From an uncultured Lachnospiraceae bacterium (GTDB taxonomy: Bacteria > Bacillota > Clostridia > Lachnospirales > Lachnospiraceae): 63,978 nt of DNA. Of this stretch, positions 43,754-51,469 are shown one piece after another (position 1 is the stretch's first letter; every line of letters begins with the position of its first letter). The stretch lies in the NCBI GenBank assembly GCA_947567595.1, contig CANOMQ010000021.1, positions 1-63,978 of the forward strand. The letters run 5' to 3'. Below the pieces are notes generated by a model. It was not told the DNA's origin. It did no database searches and saw only the letters and a list, made by a program, of their open reading frames with translations. Both the position numbers and the translations under genes were made by a program.

Positions 43754-45532
43754 ATGAAAACAGCAGGAAAAAAACGAAACATTATACAGTATTTATTGGC
43801 ACTCATTTTGCTCCTCTATCCACTGCGCCGTGCGTTCACGGGCGTTGATTTGATGGACGCGGGGTATGCGCTTGGAAACTACCGCTTTTTTTACGGACTC
43901 AATCCGATGTGGAAGCTTGCGACGTATCTTGCGAATGTCACAGGGGTTACGCTGTCACATCTTCCGTTTGGCGATACATGGGCAGGCATGAATGTGTATT
44001 GCGGTCTTTTGATTGGCGCTGTGGCGGCGGCGGTCTTTTTGTATGTGTGCCGATTTTATGCGCAGACCGTACGGGCGGGGACAGCGCTTTTTTTCCTTGC
44101 GGAGTTTACCGCGCTCTCGCTTTGCTGGGCGCCGAATGTGATTTTGTACCATTATCTTGGGTATCTTTTCATGACAATCGGGGTGATGGTGCTTTATCGG
44201 GCGATTGTTGAGGACAATAAAAAAGGCTATATTACAGCCGGGGAGATACTTGGGTTGTGCATTGCAGTCAGAATGCCGAATGTTACATACATGGCATTGA
44301 TTGTTCCGCTGTGGTATTTTAGCTTCGTGCAAAAAGAGCCGTTTCGCAAGCTGTGCAGCAGAACACTTTACTGTGTGGGCGGATACGCGGTGGGAATGGC
44401 TGCGCCGCTTGGGTATATTTTTGTAAAGTACGGAATTTCGGCTTATTTTGGAATGATTACCTCACTCTTTGCCGTTACGGAAACGGCGACGGATTATAAG
44501 CCAACGTCCATGATTGGGGCTATGTTTGGTGATTATATCAGATATAGCGCATGGCTTGGGATTTTTGTGGCATATGGTATTTTGGGAGTGACTATGCTGC
44601 GGATAATCGGTGTTATTTTTGAAAAAAGACAGATTGCCAATAAAATAACAATAAAATGGATATATGTTTTGGGAATGCTCGTGTTATTACGGTTCTGCTA
44701 TGGCAGGGGAATGTTTGGCTTTGATTACTCTGAATTTTTCAGTATGTATAAGTGGGTGACGGTTTATCTGCTGCTTGTGATGATTGTCTGTGTGTGGGCG
44801 ATGGTTTCGCCGAAGGTGGCAAAGGAGTGCAAGCTGTGGGCGGTGTTTTTGCTTGTGATGATTTGGATTACACCGCTTGGGAGCAATAATGGACTTTACC
44901 CGATTATCAATAACCTGTTTCTCGTCGCGCCAGTGTCTGTGTATTTGCTTGTACAATGTATCAGGACATTAAAGGCGGATACGAAATTCATGGCAGACAG
45001 GCGGTTTGGGATTGTCAGTGTTTGTGTGCTGGTACTTGTCTGTACAGTCATACAAAGCGTTCTTTTTGGACATCGTTTTGTATTTCACGACGCGAATGCG
45101 GCTGTTGAAAAAGAAACCTTGTCAGACCTCAAGTGCAGTAAGGCAGCGTCAGGATTGCGGACAACTGCCAAGAAAAAGCAGGCGATTGAAGGGCTTGACA
45201 GCTTTCTTTATGAAAGCGGATTAAATAAAAAACAATTGATATTATATGGAGATATACCTGCAATAACATATGTTTTCGATATGGAACCCGCAGTTTTTAC
45301 GACATGGGCGGATTTGGACTCGAACAGGCTCCATCTGCTTGAGGCGGATTTGGAAGAACTGTATCAGAATGGGGAAACGCCCGTTGTGATTTTGGGGACG
45401 CAGGCGCTGGAAATCCGAAAGCAGAAAGGGATAGTGGACAGAAAATGTGACGCAATCCTTGCGTTTGCAGAGAAGTCAGGGTATGAGAAGGTGTATGCGA
45501 ATGAGATGTTTGCGGTGTATTCATGCCCATGA
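43754..45532 (+). CDS. polytopic membrane protein, probable GT-C-type glycosyltransferase
   Basis: A 592-residue protein with about ten or eleven hydrophobic segments up to about 440, followed by a soluble C-terminal region of about 150 residues. An acidic motif (TGVDLMDAGYALGNYRFF) lies in the first extracytoplasmic loop, the position where GT-C enzymes keep a catalytic Asp. The family is not recognised with certainty. ATG 43754 follows GGAGG by 6 bases; the earlier in-frame TTG lacks an SD. Base composition is like the rest of the cluster. It is the last intact glycan gene. Confidence 0.65.
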   Translation: MKTAGKKRNIIQYLLALILLLYPLRRAFTGVDLMDAGYALGNYRFFYGLNPMWKLATYLANVTGVTLSHLPFGDTWAGMNVYCGLLIGAVAAAVFLYVCRFYAQTVRAGTALFFLAEFTALSLCWAPNVILYHYLGYLFMTIGVMVLYRAIVEDNKKGYITAGEILGLCIAVRMPNVTYMALIVPLWYFSFVQKEPFRKLCSRTLYCVGGYAVGMAAPLGYIFVKYGISAYFGMITSLFAVTETATDYKPTSMIGAMFGDYIRYSAWLGIFVAYGILGVTMLRIIGVIFEKRQIANKITIKWIYVLGMLVLLRFCYGRGMFGFDYSEFFSMYKWVTVYLLLVMIVCVWAMVSPKVAKECKLWAVFLLVMIWITPLGSNNGLYPIINNLFLVAPVSVYLLVQCIRTLKADTKFMADRRFGIVSVCVLVLVCTVIQSVLFGHRFVFHDANAAVEKETLSDLKCSKAASGLRTTAKKKQAIEGLDSFLYESGLNKKQLILYGDIPAITYVFDMEPAVFTTWADLDSNRLHLLEADLEELYQNGETPVVILGTQALEIRKQKGIVDRKCDAILAFAEKSGYEKVYANEMFAVYSCP

Positions 45533-45602
45533 GCATGGAAGTGATTTTTCGTGTGCATTGCCTTGCAAATTTGAAGGGTATTATATAAAAGATACTATAT
45601 AA

Positions 45603-45806
45603 TATGAGAACAGGATAAGGTTTATAGATCAGGTAAATTCTGCCTTTTCTAAAGAGGATTATCAAAAAATAGCGAAGGCTGACAGAATACGGAATGCTTC
45701 TGATTATGATGATTTTTATATTGTCAATAAAGAAGAAACAAGGCAGCTTCTTGTGTTTGTGCAATCCGTTCTTGATAAGACTTTGGAATATATTAGTGTA
45801 AAATGA
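45603..45806 (+). pseudogene. C-terminal remnant of a HEPN-domain protein
   Basis: The frame from just after TAA 45600-45602 to TGA 45804-45806 encodes 67 residues without a start codon. The stretch SKEDYQKIAKADRIRNASDYDD followed by the pattern KEETRQLLVFVQSVLDKTLEYI-like is typical of the C-terminal half of HEPN proteins (toxins or partners of nucleotidyltransferases). The first half of the domain is absent and no MNT partner is near, so I read it as decayed. The upstream bases 45533-45602 show no start or SD in this frame. Confidence 0.55.
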
Positions 45807-45836
45807 TTTTTGCATTGTTAGGGATTCATGGAAGTG

Positions 45837-45892
45837 TGGCATAATAAACAGCAACGAAAATACAAAATAATTCGTTGCTGTTTATTATGCCA
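45837..45892. repeat. perfect 22-bp inverted repeat (long hairpin)
   Basis: Arms 45837-45858 and 45871-45892 are exact complements over 22 bp with a 12-base loop. The stem is AT-rich at the base, and no T-run follows on either side, so it is not a standard terminator. It lies at the edge of the glycan cluster next to gene debris, consistent with a remnant of a mobile or miniature element. Confidence 0.75.
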
Positions 45893-46079
45893 ACAATGTG
45901 CGCAAATTAACATAGCTTCTCAATCACGAACTGATGTTCGTTCTCCTTTGCGTCATAACGAATCCCCACAGTCCCTCCATTCCTTTCCCTTCTTCTGCAC
46001 TTAATTATAACCTTATATTCTTTTCGCCACGAGCAATTACAAAAACAATAAAAATTTATCGAAAATCAATAAAAACCTA
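45893..46079. other. gene-free stretch with a possible reverse-strand gene remnant
   Basis: No intact gene. On the reverse strand an open frame of about 48 codons, ending at TAA (complement of 45907-45909), encodes RNGGTVGIRYDAKENEHQFV near its end, which has a faint likeness to the C-terminus of GHKL-type sensor kinases. It has no start codon. The similarity is too short to trust. Confidence 0.25.
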
Positions 46080-46108
46080 TTGCATTTCAATATAACAAGT
46101 GCTATGAT
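46080..46108 (+). promoter_or_regulatory. sigma-A promoter of the DUF2975 module
   Basis: TTGCAT (46080-46085), 17-base spacer and TATGAT (46103-46108), about 40 bases before the DUF2975 start. Confidence 0.65.
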
Positions 46109-46150
46109 GGAAAAAATCAGATAAAACCCAATACAGAATGGAGGAATAAC

Positions 46151-46606
46151 ATGAAAAAGGAAACAGTGGCAGTCATCACAAAATACCTGCTTGATATCAT
46201 GTTCTTTGCAGGCATTGCCGTGACACTCACACTGCCGTGGCTTGTAAAACTCGTGACGGCATATTTCCACTTCGAGGACTTCGAGGGCAGGTACGTCGAA
46301 ATCGTGAGCATTTATTTCGTCCTCGGTATCTTAGCAGTGCTAATCCTAGGAGAGCTTCGGAAAATGTTCCGCACCGTATTAAAGAACGACTGCTTTGTGC
46401 GGGAAAACGTAGTGAGCCTGCAGCGCATGGGTACCTACAGCTTTATCATCGCGGCAGTCTGCCTGCTGCGGGCGTTTTTGTACACGACAGCCGCAATGCT
46501 CGTGCTGGTGCTCGTCTTTGTCATCGCGGGACTGTTCAGCAAGGTGCTCGCGTTTGTATTTGACAAGGCAGTGGATTACAAGCTTGAGAATGATTTGACA
46601 ATCTGA
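46151..46606 (+). CDS. DUF2975-family membrane protein
   Basis: The 151 residues have four hydrophobic segments (about 10-32, 50-68, 95-112 and 115-138) and the family feature FRTVLKNDCFVRENVVSLQRMG in the cytoplasmic loop. DUF2975 proteins are routinely paired with a small XRE-type regulator, as here. Function unknown. GGAGG precedes the ATG. Confidence 0.82.
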   Translation: MKKETVAVITKYLLDIMFFAGIAVTLTLPWLVKLVTAYFHFEDFEGRYVEIVSIYFVLGILAVLILGELRKMFRTVLKNDCFVRENVVSLQRMGTYSFIIAAVCLLRAFLYTTAAMLVLVLVFVIAGLFSKVLAFVFDKAVDYKLENDLTI

Positions 46607-46664
46607 CCGGACAGGCAGTGTATAGCTCAGATTTGCAGGCTATGAAGGGAGCATGGATATAAAC

Positions 46665-46922
46665 ATGGCAATTATCATTAATCTTGATGTGATGATGGCA
46701 AAGCGCAAAATCTCGCTTACGGAGCTTGCGGGCGAGGTGGACATCACGCTTGCCAACCTTTCCATCTTAAAAAACAATAAGGCAAAGGCAGTGCGCCTCT
46801 CGACGCTGGAAGCCATATGCAGGGCATTAAACTGTCAGCCGGGCGACATTCTGGAGTATGTTCCCGACAAGACGACAGACAAAAGCGATAAGAATGAAGG
46901 GGGAGAAGAAAATGGACAATAG
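46665..46922 (+). CDS. small XRE-family transcriptional regulator (YozG-like)
   Basis: An 85-residue helix-turn-helix protein: INLDVMMAKRKISLTELAGEVDITLANLSILKNNKAKAVRLSTLEAICRALNCQPGDILEY is the Cro/C1 fold in the short form that partners DUF2975. An in-frame ATG at 46653 exists, but AAGGGAG touches it, so ATG 46665 is preferred. The next gene starts 11 bases before this one ends. It probably regulates its own operon. Confidence 0.85.
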   Translation: MAIIINLDVMMAKRKISLTELAGEVDITLANLSILKNNKAKAVRLSTLEAICRALNCQPGDILEYVPDKTTDKSDKNEGGEENGQ

Positions 46923-48567
46923 TGTAGTCAAGGAAGGGTGGCAGTACGAACAAGCCGCCCAAAATGAACCACAGGTCAACAATTCTTTTGAATCGGAAAA
47001 GCTCGAAAAAAAGGAAAAACGGCTGCGGCACTTGGGAATAGGCAGCGCGCTCTACGCACTGTTTTACACCTTCTGCCTCTACCGGAATGCGTCCGGTATC
47101 ACATACCCTTTTTTCGCCGGCGCAACGCTCTTGTATTTTGGCTATTATACGAGAACGTATGCAGAGAGTTGCGCAAGAGAGCGTAGCCTGTGGGCGGGCG
47201 CATCGTGGTACAGACGCTTCTTGGTGGCGGCAGTGCTCCTCTTGGGTATCCTAAACTGTACAACGGACTCCGGTGTGCTGCTGTTTTTCAACAAAACGCT
47301 GCTGCTTTTGCTGCTCGGCGTACTGGTTTTGCAGACATGGCACGACGTGTCGGGGTGGAGTATTGCGGCACATCTAAAAGGGCTTTTCCATCTTGCAATT
47401 GGAATAATCAGCCAGATTTTTGCCCCCTTTTATGACAAGGGCGCAGCAAGGAAAATAAAACGTCTGCGGGGCGGTGTGCAAAACGACGGACTCAGCGCAC
47501 AAAAACGACGCATTCTGGTGTGCGTGTCCATAGGTCTTGTCATAGCACTGCCGCTAATCTGCATTCTGCTTATGCTGCTTGGAAGCGCGGACATTGTGTT
47601 TTACAACCTCGTCTGCGACGTCCTGTCGTTCGAGCTTGAAATTCACATGGCAGACCTGATTTATCATGCTGCTGCGGCGGCATTTGAGGCGGTTGCCCTG
47701 TTCTTCATCGCATATGCGCTCTTTTGCTACTGCAATGAAAAGACGGAAATCAAAGCCGTCGATGACATGGCGCTTAAGCAGGGCGGCGGCTTTGACACAT
47801 ACATTGCCGTGACCGTAAGTGTGCTTGTGTGCGCGGTTTACCTCGTGTTTTCGGGCGTGCAGGTTTTCGGATTGTTCATGGGACAGATGAAGCTTCCCGA
47901 AGGCTACACCTACGCCGAGTATGCAAGGAGCGGATTTTTCCAGCTCGTGTTTGTCTGCCTGATTAACATTGTGTTGGTTTTGTGTATGCTTGCGTATTTT
48001 GAAACGGGCAGGACGCTTCGGACGGTGCTTTGCGTGATATGCGGGTGCACGTATCTTATGGAGCTTTCGGCGCTGTTTCGGCTGCTGATGTACATTCGGA
48101 CATACCATCTGACCTTTACGAGAGTCCTTGCGTTGTGGGGGCTTGCGGTGATTGCGGTTGTGATGGGTGGCGTGGTTTGCTGCATTTTCCGTCCGAAATT
48201 CAAACTGTTCCAATTTGCGCTTGTAGCTGTGGGTACCTGCTGGATTATTTTTTCGGCGGCACACCCCGATTACTGGATTGCGAAGTACAACCTTGCAATG
48301 AGCCAGACCTGCAAAAACGTCGATACGTATTATATCAAGACAAGACTTTCTTTGGACGCGGCGCCCGCGCTGGTGGAGGCGGATTACAATTTTATCGGCG
48401 AGTACGGCGAAATGAATGGGAAATATAAGGAATGGGCAATCAAGGACTATCAGGACGAGACAAAGGGACTGCTTGGTTTCCGGCACTTTAACTTCTCAAG
48501 GGCATACGCAAGCGCCCACGACATTGACGGGCTGGGCGCGGAGGATAAGGCGGTGAAAAATCCATAA
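46912..48567 (+). CDS. DUF4173/DUF4153-type polytopic membrane protein
   Basis: The 551 residues begin with a polar region of about 45, then some ten or more hydrophobic segments, and end with a soluble region containing the family feature NVDTYYIKTRLSLDAAPALVEA and YKEWAIKDYQDE. Family members are widespread in Firmicutes with no known role. The start, ATG 46912, has GGGGGAGAAG upstream and lies inside the XRE gene, implying coupling. Confidence 0.8.
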   Translation: MDNSVVKEGWQYEQAAQNEPQVNNSFESEKLEKKEKRLRHLGIGSALYALFYTFCLYRNASGITYPFFAGATLLYFGYYTRTYAESCARERSLWAGASWYRRFLVAAVLLLGILNCTTDSGVLLFFNKTLLLLLLGVLVLQTWHDVSGWSIAAHLKGLFHLAIGIISQIFAPFYDKGAARKIKRLRGGVQNDGLSAQKRRILVCVSIGLVIALPLICILLMLLGSADIVFYNLVCDVLSFELEIHMADLIYHAAAAAFEAVALFFIAYALFCYCNEKTEIKAVDDMALKQGGGFDTYIAVTVSVLVCAVYLVFSGVQVFGLFMGQMKLPEGYTYAEYARSGFFQLVFVCLINIVLVLCMLAYFETGRTLRTVLCVICGCTYLMELSALFRLLMYIRTYHLTFTRVLALWGLAVIAVVMGGVVCCIFRPKFKLFQFALVAVGTCWIIFSAAHPDYWIAKYNLAMSQTCKNVDTYYIKTRLSLDAAPALVEADYNFIGEYGEMNGKYKEWAIKDYQDETKGLLGFRHFNFSRAYASAHDIDGLGAEDKAVKNP

Positions 48568-48993
48568 ATGATAAAACGATTAATAAATGATATAAAGGCA
48601 TTTTATCCGGCAGTGATTGCGTTCCTTCTATATAATATTGTTGTAAGAACCATTTTCCACGCATACTGCCCATTCCTGATTGTGACAGGCTTCCCATGCG
48701 CAGGCTGCGGCATGACGCGGGCAGTGTTTTATATCCTGACAGGACGGATTGGGCGTGGAATGGCGCTCAATCCTGCCGCGCCGCTTTGGATTGTGTTTCT
48801 GCTGCTGTTTTTTGTGGAACGATACGTGCGCGGACGAATGCCGGGTTATATTAAGTTGGCGCTTGTGTTTGTCGTATTGGCAACCTTTGGCATTTATTTG
48901 TACCGAATGATTTGTCAGTTCCCGGGCAGCCCCCCGCTTGTATATTACCGCAACAACCTGATTGCACGCACCCTGCGAAGGCTCCGCCCGTAA
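48568..48993 (+). CDS. DUF2752 membrane protein
   Basis: A 141-residue protein with three hydrophobic segments and the DUF2752 signature CPFLIVTGFPCAGCGMTRA near 35, with its Cys-x-Gly-Cys-Gly-Met-Thr-Arg core. Such proteins are small membrane proteins of unknown role. The ATG directly abuts the previous stop. After it, 48994-49150 holds the promoter of the next gene. Confidence 0.85.
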   Translation: MIKRLINDIKAFYPAVIAFLLYNIVVRTIFHAYCPFLIVTGFPCAGCGMTRAVFYILTGRIGRGMALNPAAPLWIVFLLLFFVERYVRGRMPGYIKLALVFVVLATFGIYLYRMICQFPGSPPLVYYRNNLIARTLRRLRP

Positions 48994-49076
48994 GACAGGA
49001 ACAAAAAACAGGAACAAGGGCGTTGCATAAGGGAATAAATGGGATAACCACAAACCGCGCAAATTGTCGATATTTG

Positions 49077-49106
49077 TTGCCAAACAACACTAGGGTATGA
49101 TATGAT
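49077..49106 (+). promoter_or_regulatory. sigma-A-like promoter
   Basis: TTGCCA (49077-49082), 18-base spacer, TATGAT (49101-49106), 44 bases before the next start. Confidence 0.5.
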
Positions 49107-49150
49107 ATATACGCACTTGCAGATTTTTGAAAGGAGTATAGTGGATAAAA

Positions 49151-49600
49151 ATGGACAACAACAATTTGTACGGTCAAGGAAACCAAAATCCCGAGCAGAC
49201 ACCACAGCAGCCCTATCAGCAGCCGCAGCAGCAGGCTCCCAATCAGGGCTTTGACAACAACAGCCAGCAACAGCCCTACAATCAATATTACCAGCCCTAC
49301 CAACAGTCACAGCAGTCATATAGCCAGTCTTATCAGCAGCAGCCCTACCAGTCGGATACCGAATTGGAGGAGCCTGTCAGCTTCGGTGACTGGATGCTTT
49401 CAATGCTTTTAATGATGATACCATGTGTGAACATTATCATGATGTTCGTATGGGCATTTGGCAGCGGCACGAAGAAAAGTAAATCAAACTACTTTAAGGC
49501 AGTGCTTGTATGGACTTTGATATGGACGGTTCTTTGGATTGTTATCATGATAGGTATTGGCGGCATGATGGCAGCGTTTTCAAATTCCTATTATTATTAA
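49151..49600 (+). CDS. membrane protein with Gln/Tyr/Pro-rich N-terminus
   Basis: The first 70 of 149 residues are low-complexity, about half Gln with Tyr, Pro, Asn and Ser (repeats of the QQPYQQ kind). Then comes EEPVSFGDWMLSMLLMMIPCVN and two hydrophobic segments (about 80-100 and 115-140) around a basic GTKKSKSNYFKA loop. The membrane part resembles a short two-helix family common in Lachnospiraceae; function unknown. The terminator at 49621-49663 follows. Confidence 0.75.
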   Translation: MDNNNLYGQGNQNPEQTPQQPYQQPQQQAPNQGFDNNSQQQPYNQYYQPYQQSQQSYSQSYQQQPYQSDTELEEPVSFGDWMLSMLLMMIPCVNIIMMFVWAFGSGTKKSKSNYFKAVLVWTLIWTVLWIVIMIGIGGMMAAFSNSYYY

Positions 49601-49620
49601 AAAACAAATAAAAGCTTATA

Positions 49621-49663
49621 AAAAATATGATGTACCGGATTTTCCTGCGTACATCATATTTTT
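49621..49663. terminator. bidirectional intrinsic terminator
   Basis: A 15-bp perfect stem (49621-49635 with 49649-49663) with A-rich left and T-rich right ends. It can end both the + strand gene at 49151 and the converging methyltransferase gene on the reverse strand. Confidence 0.85.
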
Positions 49664-49678
49664 ATGCAAAATGCATTG

Positions 49679-50572
49679 CTATTTCCCAATCCAACGCCCG
49701 CTCGCGCCACAAGGCAGAACCAGCCCGTTCGACGAAACAGGGAGTCCGATTTCGGACGCTTCCACTACACCGCCAAATTTCGGAACCAGCGCCGTCTCCA
49801 TCATATAGCGCAGCACGGCAGGCTGCAATCCCGTCGTATAAGAATTCATCAGAAAAAACAACGGTCGCGCACTCAAGATCTGCGTAGTCAGCATAAGAAA
49901 CGGAAACACTGCGTCCTCAATCTTCCAAATCTCCCCCTTCGGCCCCCGTCCATAAGAAGGCGGATCCATAATAATCGCGTCGTACCGGTTCCCTCTTCGG
50001 ATTTCCCGCTCTACAAATTTCATGCAGTCATCAACAAGCCACCGGATTGGCGCGTCCCCTAAGCCAGACGCCGCCGCGTTTTCCTTTGCCCAACCAGCCA
50101 TACCCTTAGAAGCGTCCACATGCGTGACAGCCGCGCCTGCCGCCGCAGCGCTTAAGGTCGCCCCGCCCGTATAAGCAAACAGGTTTAACACCTTAATGCT
50201 GCGATTTGGGTTTTGGGCAAGCGCCTCCTTTATAATAGAAGAAAACCAATCCCAGTTGACCGCCTGCTCCGGAAAAAGCCCCGTGTGTTTAAAGCTAAAG
50301 GGCTTCAGATGAAATGTCAAGGGCACTTCATAATGACCCTCATACGAAATGCTCCACTCCTCGGGCAGCTTGAAAAATTCCCACGCGCCGCCGCCCTTTG
50401 CGCTTCTGTGATAATGACCGTTTGGCTTGCGCCAGCCCACGGCATTTTTCGGCGTGTCCCAAATCACCTGCGGGTCAGGGCGCACAAGGATATAATCCCC
50501 CCAGCGCTCCAGCTTCTCCCCCGCGGAGGTATCAATCACCTCATAGTCCTTCCAATTGTCTGCAATCCACAT
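49679..50572 (-). CDS. class I SAM-dependent rRNA-type methyltransferase (RlmI-like C-terminal family)
   Basis: The only clear reverse-strand gene. The 297 residues have a short N-terminal beta domain (LERWGDYILVRPDPQVIW), SAM loop VLNLFAYTGGATLSAAA near 150, VDASKGM acidic residue, and the catalytic-type DPPSYGRG near 213. This order is that of the RlmI/Methyltrans_SAM group acting on large-subunit rRNA cytosine, but the PUA domain of RlmI is missing and the exact target is unknown. The start is the ATG at 50572, with AAAGGG upstream; a longer frame from GTG 50599 has no SD. Confidence 0.87.
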   Translation of the reverse strand: MWIADNWKDYEVIDTSAGEKLERWGDYILVRPDPQVIWDTPKNAVGWRKPNGHYHRSAKGGGAWEFFKLPEEWSISYEGHYEVPLTFHLKPFSFKHTGLFPEQAVNWDWFSSIIKEALAQNPNRSIKVLNLFAYTGGATLSAAAAGAAVTHVDASKGMAGWAKENAAASGLGDAPIRWLVDDCMKFVEREIRRGNRYDAIIMDPPSYGRGPKGEIWKIEDAVFPFLMLTTQILSARPLFFLMNSYTTGLQPAVLRYMMETALVPKFGGVVEASEIGLPVSSNGLVLPCGASGRWIGK

Positions 50573-50636
50573 AAAAAATATATCCCTTTCATAAAACACA
50601 ATAAAAAATTAGAAAAAACAAAAATAATCCATAAAC

Positions 50637-50666
50637 AGTATACTATAAACTCCCCCCGTGTTACAA
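50637..50666 (-). promoter_or_regulatory. sigma-A-like promoter of the methyltransferase (reverse strand)
   Basis: On the reverse strand TTGTAA (50661-50666) and TATACT (50637-50642) are 18 bases apart, about 65 bases from the start codon. It diverges from the S10-operon promoter. Confidence 0.55.
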
Positions 50667-50763
50667 TGAGAACATTGGAAATTACGCAAAATTACGAAAA
50701 ATGCTGTCAGAACGCGTATATACCATTGTACGTAAAAAAAAACAATAAAAACAAAAAAAATAC

Positions 50764-50792
50764 TTGCAAAAGCGTATTTCCTACGATATACT
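50764..50792 (+). promoter_or_regulatory. promoter of the S10 ribosomal operon
   Basis: TTGCAA (50764-50769), 17-base spacer and TATACT (50787-50792). Transcription would begin near 50799, giving a leader of about 278 nt before rpsJ. Confidence 0.75.
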
Positions 50793-50798
50793 ACTAAT

Positions 50799-51076
50799 TG
50801 CTGTGGCATGATAGCGATGAAACGTGAGGTTGCTGCTGATATGAGAATAACAGCAGGTTTTCCGCGGAGCGAATGTCAAGATGTCGGTAAAACCGACTAA
50901 GAAACTGGCGACAAGTCACTGTACCAAATAAGTAAACGATGTGTGCATTGCAGTAGAAGCAGCAAGGAAAACGCAGGCGTGTTCTGCGGTAAATGGAATG
51001 ACACACACGGAAGAGTGTACAGTCACCGCTTGTCGTACTTATGAATAAAAAGTGCGAAAAGGAGGCGACTTTTTTT
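50799..51076 (+). ncRNA. structured 5' leader RNA of the S10 operon
   Basis: No real gene lies here, but several helices can be seen: CTGCTG/CAGCAG (50833-50838 with 50851-50856); GTCGGT-AAA-ACCGAC (50883-50897); a long-range two-part helix GACAAG + TGTAC (50910-50924) with GTACA + CTTGTC (51017-51034); inside it TGTGTG-CATT with AATG-A-CACACA, and CGCAG/CTGCG (50972-50988). Ribosomal operons are often autoregulated through such leaders, S10 by L4 in enterobacteria. Whether this one binds a ribosomal protein is not known. A 30-codon frame at 50808-50900 is present but has no SD. Confidence 0.7.
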
Positions 51077-51394
51077 ATGGCAAGTCAGGTAATGAGAATT
51101 ACATTAAAAGCTTATGATCATCAGCTGGTTGATGCATCTGCCAAAAAAATAATCGAAACAGTAAAGAAAAATGGATCACAGGTGAGCGGACCGGTTCCCC
51201 TTCCCACCAAGAAGGAGGTCGTGACGATTCTGAGGGCGGTTCACAAGTACAAGGATTCCAGAGAGCAGTTCGAGCAGAGGACTCACAAGAGACTGATCGA
51301 TATCATCACACCGACACCCAAGACAGTCGACGCGCTGCAGAGACTGGAGATGCCGGCTGGTGTTTATATTGATATCAAAATGAAGAACAAGTAA
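51077..51394 (+). CDS. rpsJ: 30S ribosomal protein S10
   Basis: S10 (105 residues) sits in the 30S head and, as NusE, joins antitermination complexes. [24 protein letters not shown] and [14 protein letters not shown] are family hallmarks. The ATG at 51077 lies 11 bases after GGAGG; an in-frame ATG at 51041 would add 12 residues but lies before that SD. First gene of the operon. Confidence 0.98.
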   Translation: MASQVMRITLKAYDHQLVDASAKKIIETVKKNGSQVSGPVPLPTKKEVVTILRAVHKYKDSREQFEQRTHKRLIDIITPTPKTVDALQRLEMPAGVYIDIKMKNK

Positions 51395-51469
51395 GCCTTC
51401 TACTAGTATGAGCGCTGTAAACCAATCAGAAAAAGGCGCTCCGCTGTAGAAAACAATGGAGGTAAGGAA

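Noticed and set aside
17724-45532. The whole glycan locus as a recently acquired island.
   Set aside because: Codon use and base composition resemble uvrBA and recD2, and no tRNA, integrase or attachment repeats were seen at the borders. Only 42.0-42.6 kb and the 45.6-45.9 kb debris look foreign.
45927-45940. Second LexA-like palindrome CGAAC-TGAT-GTTCG.
   Set aside because: It lies about 140 bases before the next promoter, within a stretch that looks like decayed coding sequence, and no SOS-type gene follows. Chance is more likely.
45907-46057. Reverse-strand fragment resembling the C-terminus of a GHKL sensor kinase.
   Set aside because: Only about 25 suggestive residues, no start and no upstream domain; too weak to call a pseudogene.
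50808-50900. A 30-codon ORF in the S10 leader, with the same frame open again after its TAA to 51044.
   Set aside because: No SD, and the sequence is better explained by RNA helices. Open frames in structured RNA are common.
51041-51076. A 12-residue N-terminal extension of S10.
   Set aside because: The SD lies inside the extension, and S10 proteins normally start at the later ATG.
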